The translations under genes and the position numbers were made by a program. The notes under the pieces were generated by a model. It was not told the DNA's origin, did no database searches, and worked only from the letters and a program-made list of their open reading frames with translations. DNA of 15,463 nucleotides from Prevotellaceae bacterium UBA3646 (GTDB lineage Bacteria > Bacteroidota > Bacteroidia > Bacteroidales > Bacteroidaceae), in contig DFKL01000136.1 in the NCBI GenBank assembly GCA_002373535.1, positions 1-15,463 of the forward strand, given 5' to 3'. Below, in pieces: positions 14,045 through 15,463 of the stretch. Position 1 is the stretch's first letter. Each line of letters begins with the position of its first letter.

Positions 14045-14997
14045 CAAGACTTGAACAAAGAGTCAACAAATTCTCTGCGGTTGAATGGCTGAAGGTCGTC
14101 CATTCCCTCACCCAGTCCAATATAGCGTACCGGTATCTTGAACTGGTCGCTAATACCGATGACTACACCGCCCTTGGCAGTACCGTCCAACTTTGTGACG
14201 GCCATACTAGTAACATCTGTCGCTGATGTAAATTGCCTGGCCTGCTCATAGGCATTCTGCCCGGTACTTCCGTCCAAGACCAGCATTACGTCGTGTGGTG
14301 CATCCGGGATAAGTTTCTGCATTACGCGGCGTATCTTGCCAAGTTCGTCCATAAGACCTTTCTTGTTGTGCAGGCGCCCTGCGGTATCTATAAGTACGAC
14401 ATCGGCACCGATGGCGACAGAATGCTGGAGCGTATCGAAAGCGACACTGGCCGGATCGCTGCCCATCTGCTGTCTGACGACCGGAACGCCTGTGCGCTCG
14501 CCCCATATGGTGATTTGCTCTACGGCCGCGGCACGGAATGTATCTGCAGCCCCGATGACGACTTTGTATCCTGCTTCCTTGAACTGATGGGCCAATTTGC
14601 CAATCGTGGTCGTCTTACCGACGCCATTGACTCCTACGACCATAATTACGTATGGTCTCTTGTCACCGGGAATATGGAAACCTTCTGTATCGGAAACATT
14701 GTTCTCTGACAAGAGTCTGGTAATCTCGTCACGCAATATATCGTTCAGCTCATCCGTGCCCACATATTTGTCACGTGCGACGCGTTCCTCAATGCGCCTG
14801 ATAATGCGAAGCGTGGTGTCGACTCCGACATCGCTGGTGACGAGGACTTCCTCAAGATCGTCCAAGACATCCTCGTCCACTTTGTCACGTCCGGCGACTG
14901 CCCGTGAAAGTTTTTCAAAGAATCCTCTTTTCGTCTTTTCCAATCCCTGGTTCAACGTCTCTTTCTTTTCCTTGCTGAAGAAATTGAATATACCCAT
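14044..14997 (-). CDS. ftsY: FtsY: signal recognition particle receptor
   Basis: A 317-residue SRP receptor GTPase, short as usual in Bacteroidota, where the acidic A domain is almost absent. N domain at about 20-100, then the NG GTPase: G1 GVNGVGKTT (122-130), DTFRAAA (152-158), DTAGR (204-208), TKLDGTAKGG (268-277), and a C-terminal GLGEGMDDLQPFN (294-306), which is a family hallmark. It docks ribosome-SRP complexes at the membrane for co-translational insertion. The ATG at 14997 (MGIFNFF) is chosen over a TTG two codons upstream; its short amphipathic, Lys-rich N-terminus can serve for membrane contact. It is the first gene of a four-gene unit. Confidence 0.97.
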   Translation of the reverse strand: MGIFNFFSKEKKETLNQGLEKTKRGFFEKLSRAVAGRDKVDEDVLDDLEEVLVTSDVGVDTTLRIIRRIEERVARDKYVGTDELNDILRDEITRLLSENNVSDTEGFHIPGDKRPYVIMVVGVNGVGKTTTIGKLAHQFKEAGYKVVIGAADTFRAAAVEQITIWGERTGVPVVRQQMGSDPASVAFDTLQHSVAIGADVVLIDTAGRLHNKKGLMDELGKIRRVMQKLIPDAPHDVMLVLDGSTGQNAYEQARQFTSATDVTSMAVTKLDGTAKGGVVIGISDQFKIPVRYIGLGEGMDDLQPFNRREFVDSLFKS

Positions 14998-15026
14998 AAT
15001 CAAATTTTTATCATGTATAGTCGTGA

Positions 15027-15034
15027 CAAAGGTA
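15027..15034 (-). promoter_or_regulatory. Promoter -7 box (TACCTTTG) of the ftsY operon
   Basis: The minus strand reads TACCTTTG 30 bases before the ftsY ATG, matching the Bacteroidota consensus and the moxR box exactly. A run of eight A/T bases sits just upstream. No clean -33 TTG at the usual spacing. Confidence 0.7.
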
Positions 15035-15224
15035 CAAAAAAAATCTGAATTTCCGCATTTGAACGGGCAATATTAAAGAAAATGGCATGCATTAGCCTAA
15101 ACTGGCATATAATAATTTTTCCATATTGCATAAAATAGTATGCAAAACGGAAAATTGCCGGTCTGGCGCCATTGCCCCACACACCGACATGTCTGCACCG
15201 GTATACAGGAGCATCGATATAAGC

Positions 15225-15266
15225 AAAAAATTCTTTTAGCAGTGGACTGGCTCTGCTAAAAGAATT
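15225..15266 (-). terminator. Strong hairpin terminator, minus strand
   Basis: A perfect 14-bp stem pairs AATTCTTTTAGCAG (15229-15242) with CTGCTAAAAGAATT (15253-15266) around a 10-base loop. Read on the minus strand, the stem ends in TT and is followed by four more T (15225-15228), giving the U-tract of a rho-independent terminator. It lies 84 bases beyond the stop of the partial gene at 15351-15463, which it probably ends, and insulates ftsY from it. Confidence 0.82.
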
Positions 15267-15350
15267 CGATTCTACCGCAAAAATGCATATTCTGCAGCGT
15301 CTTTATCGTACAAATTAAATCACATGATTTATGACGACAGTCTCAGCAGA

Positions 15351-15463
15351 CTACTGGTGCTGGTCACGCAAGAGATCGTTTACAGTCTTCACGGGATTGA
15401 ATGTGGCCAACGGCACTTCGACCATAATAGTATTCCAGTCACTCATTGCGCCATTCCACAAAC
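15351..15463 (-). CDS. C-terminal end of an unrecognised protein (partial)
   Basis: On the minus strand one frame is open from the right edge to a TAG at 15351-15353 and gives 36 residues, while the other two frames are closed by stops near the edge. The peptide contains DWNTIMVEVPLATFNPV and ends NDLLRDQHQ. It has a mix of residues and codons like a real coding sequence, and a good terminator follows downstream on the same strand. I do not recognise the family. It is short, so a chance open frame cannot be excluded. Confidence 0.5.
   Translation of the reverse strand, partial: LWNGAMSDWNTIMVEVPLATFNPVKTVNDLLRDQHQ

Larger units (their letters stand above)
15004..15350. other. Intergenic region upstream of ftsY, 347 bp
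   Basis: It holds the ftsY promoter box, an inverted repeat TTGCATA/TATGCAA (15126-15132 and 15139-15145, 6-base loop) and a strong terminator hairpin (15225-15266). A 60-codon minus-strand frame crosses 15000-15182 but covers the promoter and has no family features, so I do not call it. Nothing else recognisable. Confidence 0.6.

Noticed and set aside
15000..15182. 60-codon minus-strand frame just upstream of ftsY
   Set aside because: It spans the ftsY promoter box, runs into the ftsY start and has no recognisable composition or family.

Overview
The window reads as a chromosomal segment of a Bacteroidota, most likely Bacteroidales, bacterium. Three lines of evidence support this: perfect TAnnTTTG promoter boxes (the Bacteroidota -7 element) in front of three transcription units, start regions without clear Shine-Dalgarno sequences, and the classic Bacteroidota layout of a moxR/bat (aerotolerance) operon. 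I cannot fix the genus from sequence alone. There are no tRNAs, rRNAs, insertion sequences, CRISPR arrays or phage genes. Apart from a partial gene at the left edge, everything is on the minus strand, so transcription runs from right to left.

Layout, low to high coordinate. (1) 2-304, plus strand: the C-terminal end of a Na/phosphate cotransporter family protein. (2) 305-660: a convergent intergenic spacer with a three-copy 11-bp tandem repeat and the terminator of the next gene. (3) 661-2109, minus: a PLP-dependent beta-eliminating lyase of the tryptophanase/tyrosine phenol-lyase family, with its own promoter and terminator. (4) 2225-11241, minus: one nine-gene run, in transcription order moxR, DUF58, BatD/DUF4381-like membrane protein, batA, batB, batC, batD, batE, PAP2 phosphatase. 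Spacings are a few bases, with stop/start overlaps at two junctions and a TACCTTTG box just upstream of moxR. (5) 11368-14997, minus: ftsY, rimO, a short HU protein and a 348-residue HU-like protein carrying a transmembrane segment, again tightly packed behind a TACCTTTG box. (6) 15004-15350: a non-coding stretch with a strong hairpin terminator. (7) 15351-15463, minus: the last 36 codons of an unrecognised gene.

How the genes work together. MoxR AAA+ ATPases typically act as chaperones for von Willebrand factor A (VWA) proteins. Here moxR is followed by three VWA proteins (DUF58, BatA, BatB), two TPR proteins (BatC, BatE) and two large periplasmic-facing membrane proteins, which suggests one envelope complex. 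The PAP2 enzyme at the end may share its transcript by convenience or act in the same envelope stress pathway. The ftsY unit combines SRP-dependent membrane targeting, ribosomal protein S12 methylthiolation and nucleoid proteins, one of which looks membrane-anchored.

Most worth a second look: the tryptophanase-family enzyme, which has tyrosine phenol-lyase-type specificity residues but lacks an arginine and a histidine normally conserved in both known activities; and the predicted membrane-tethered HU protein. I found no clear sign of a wholly new multi-gene system.
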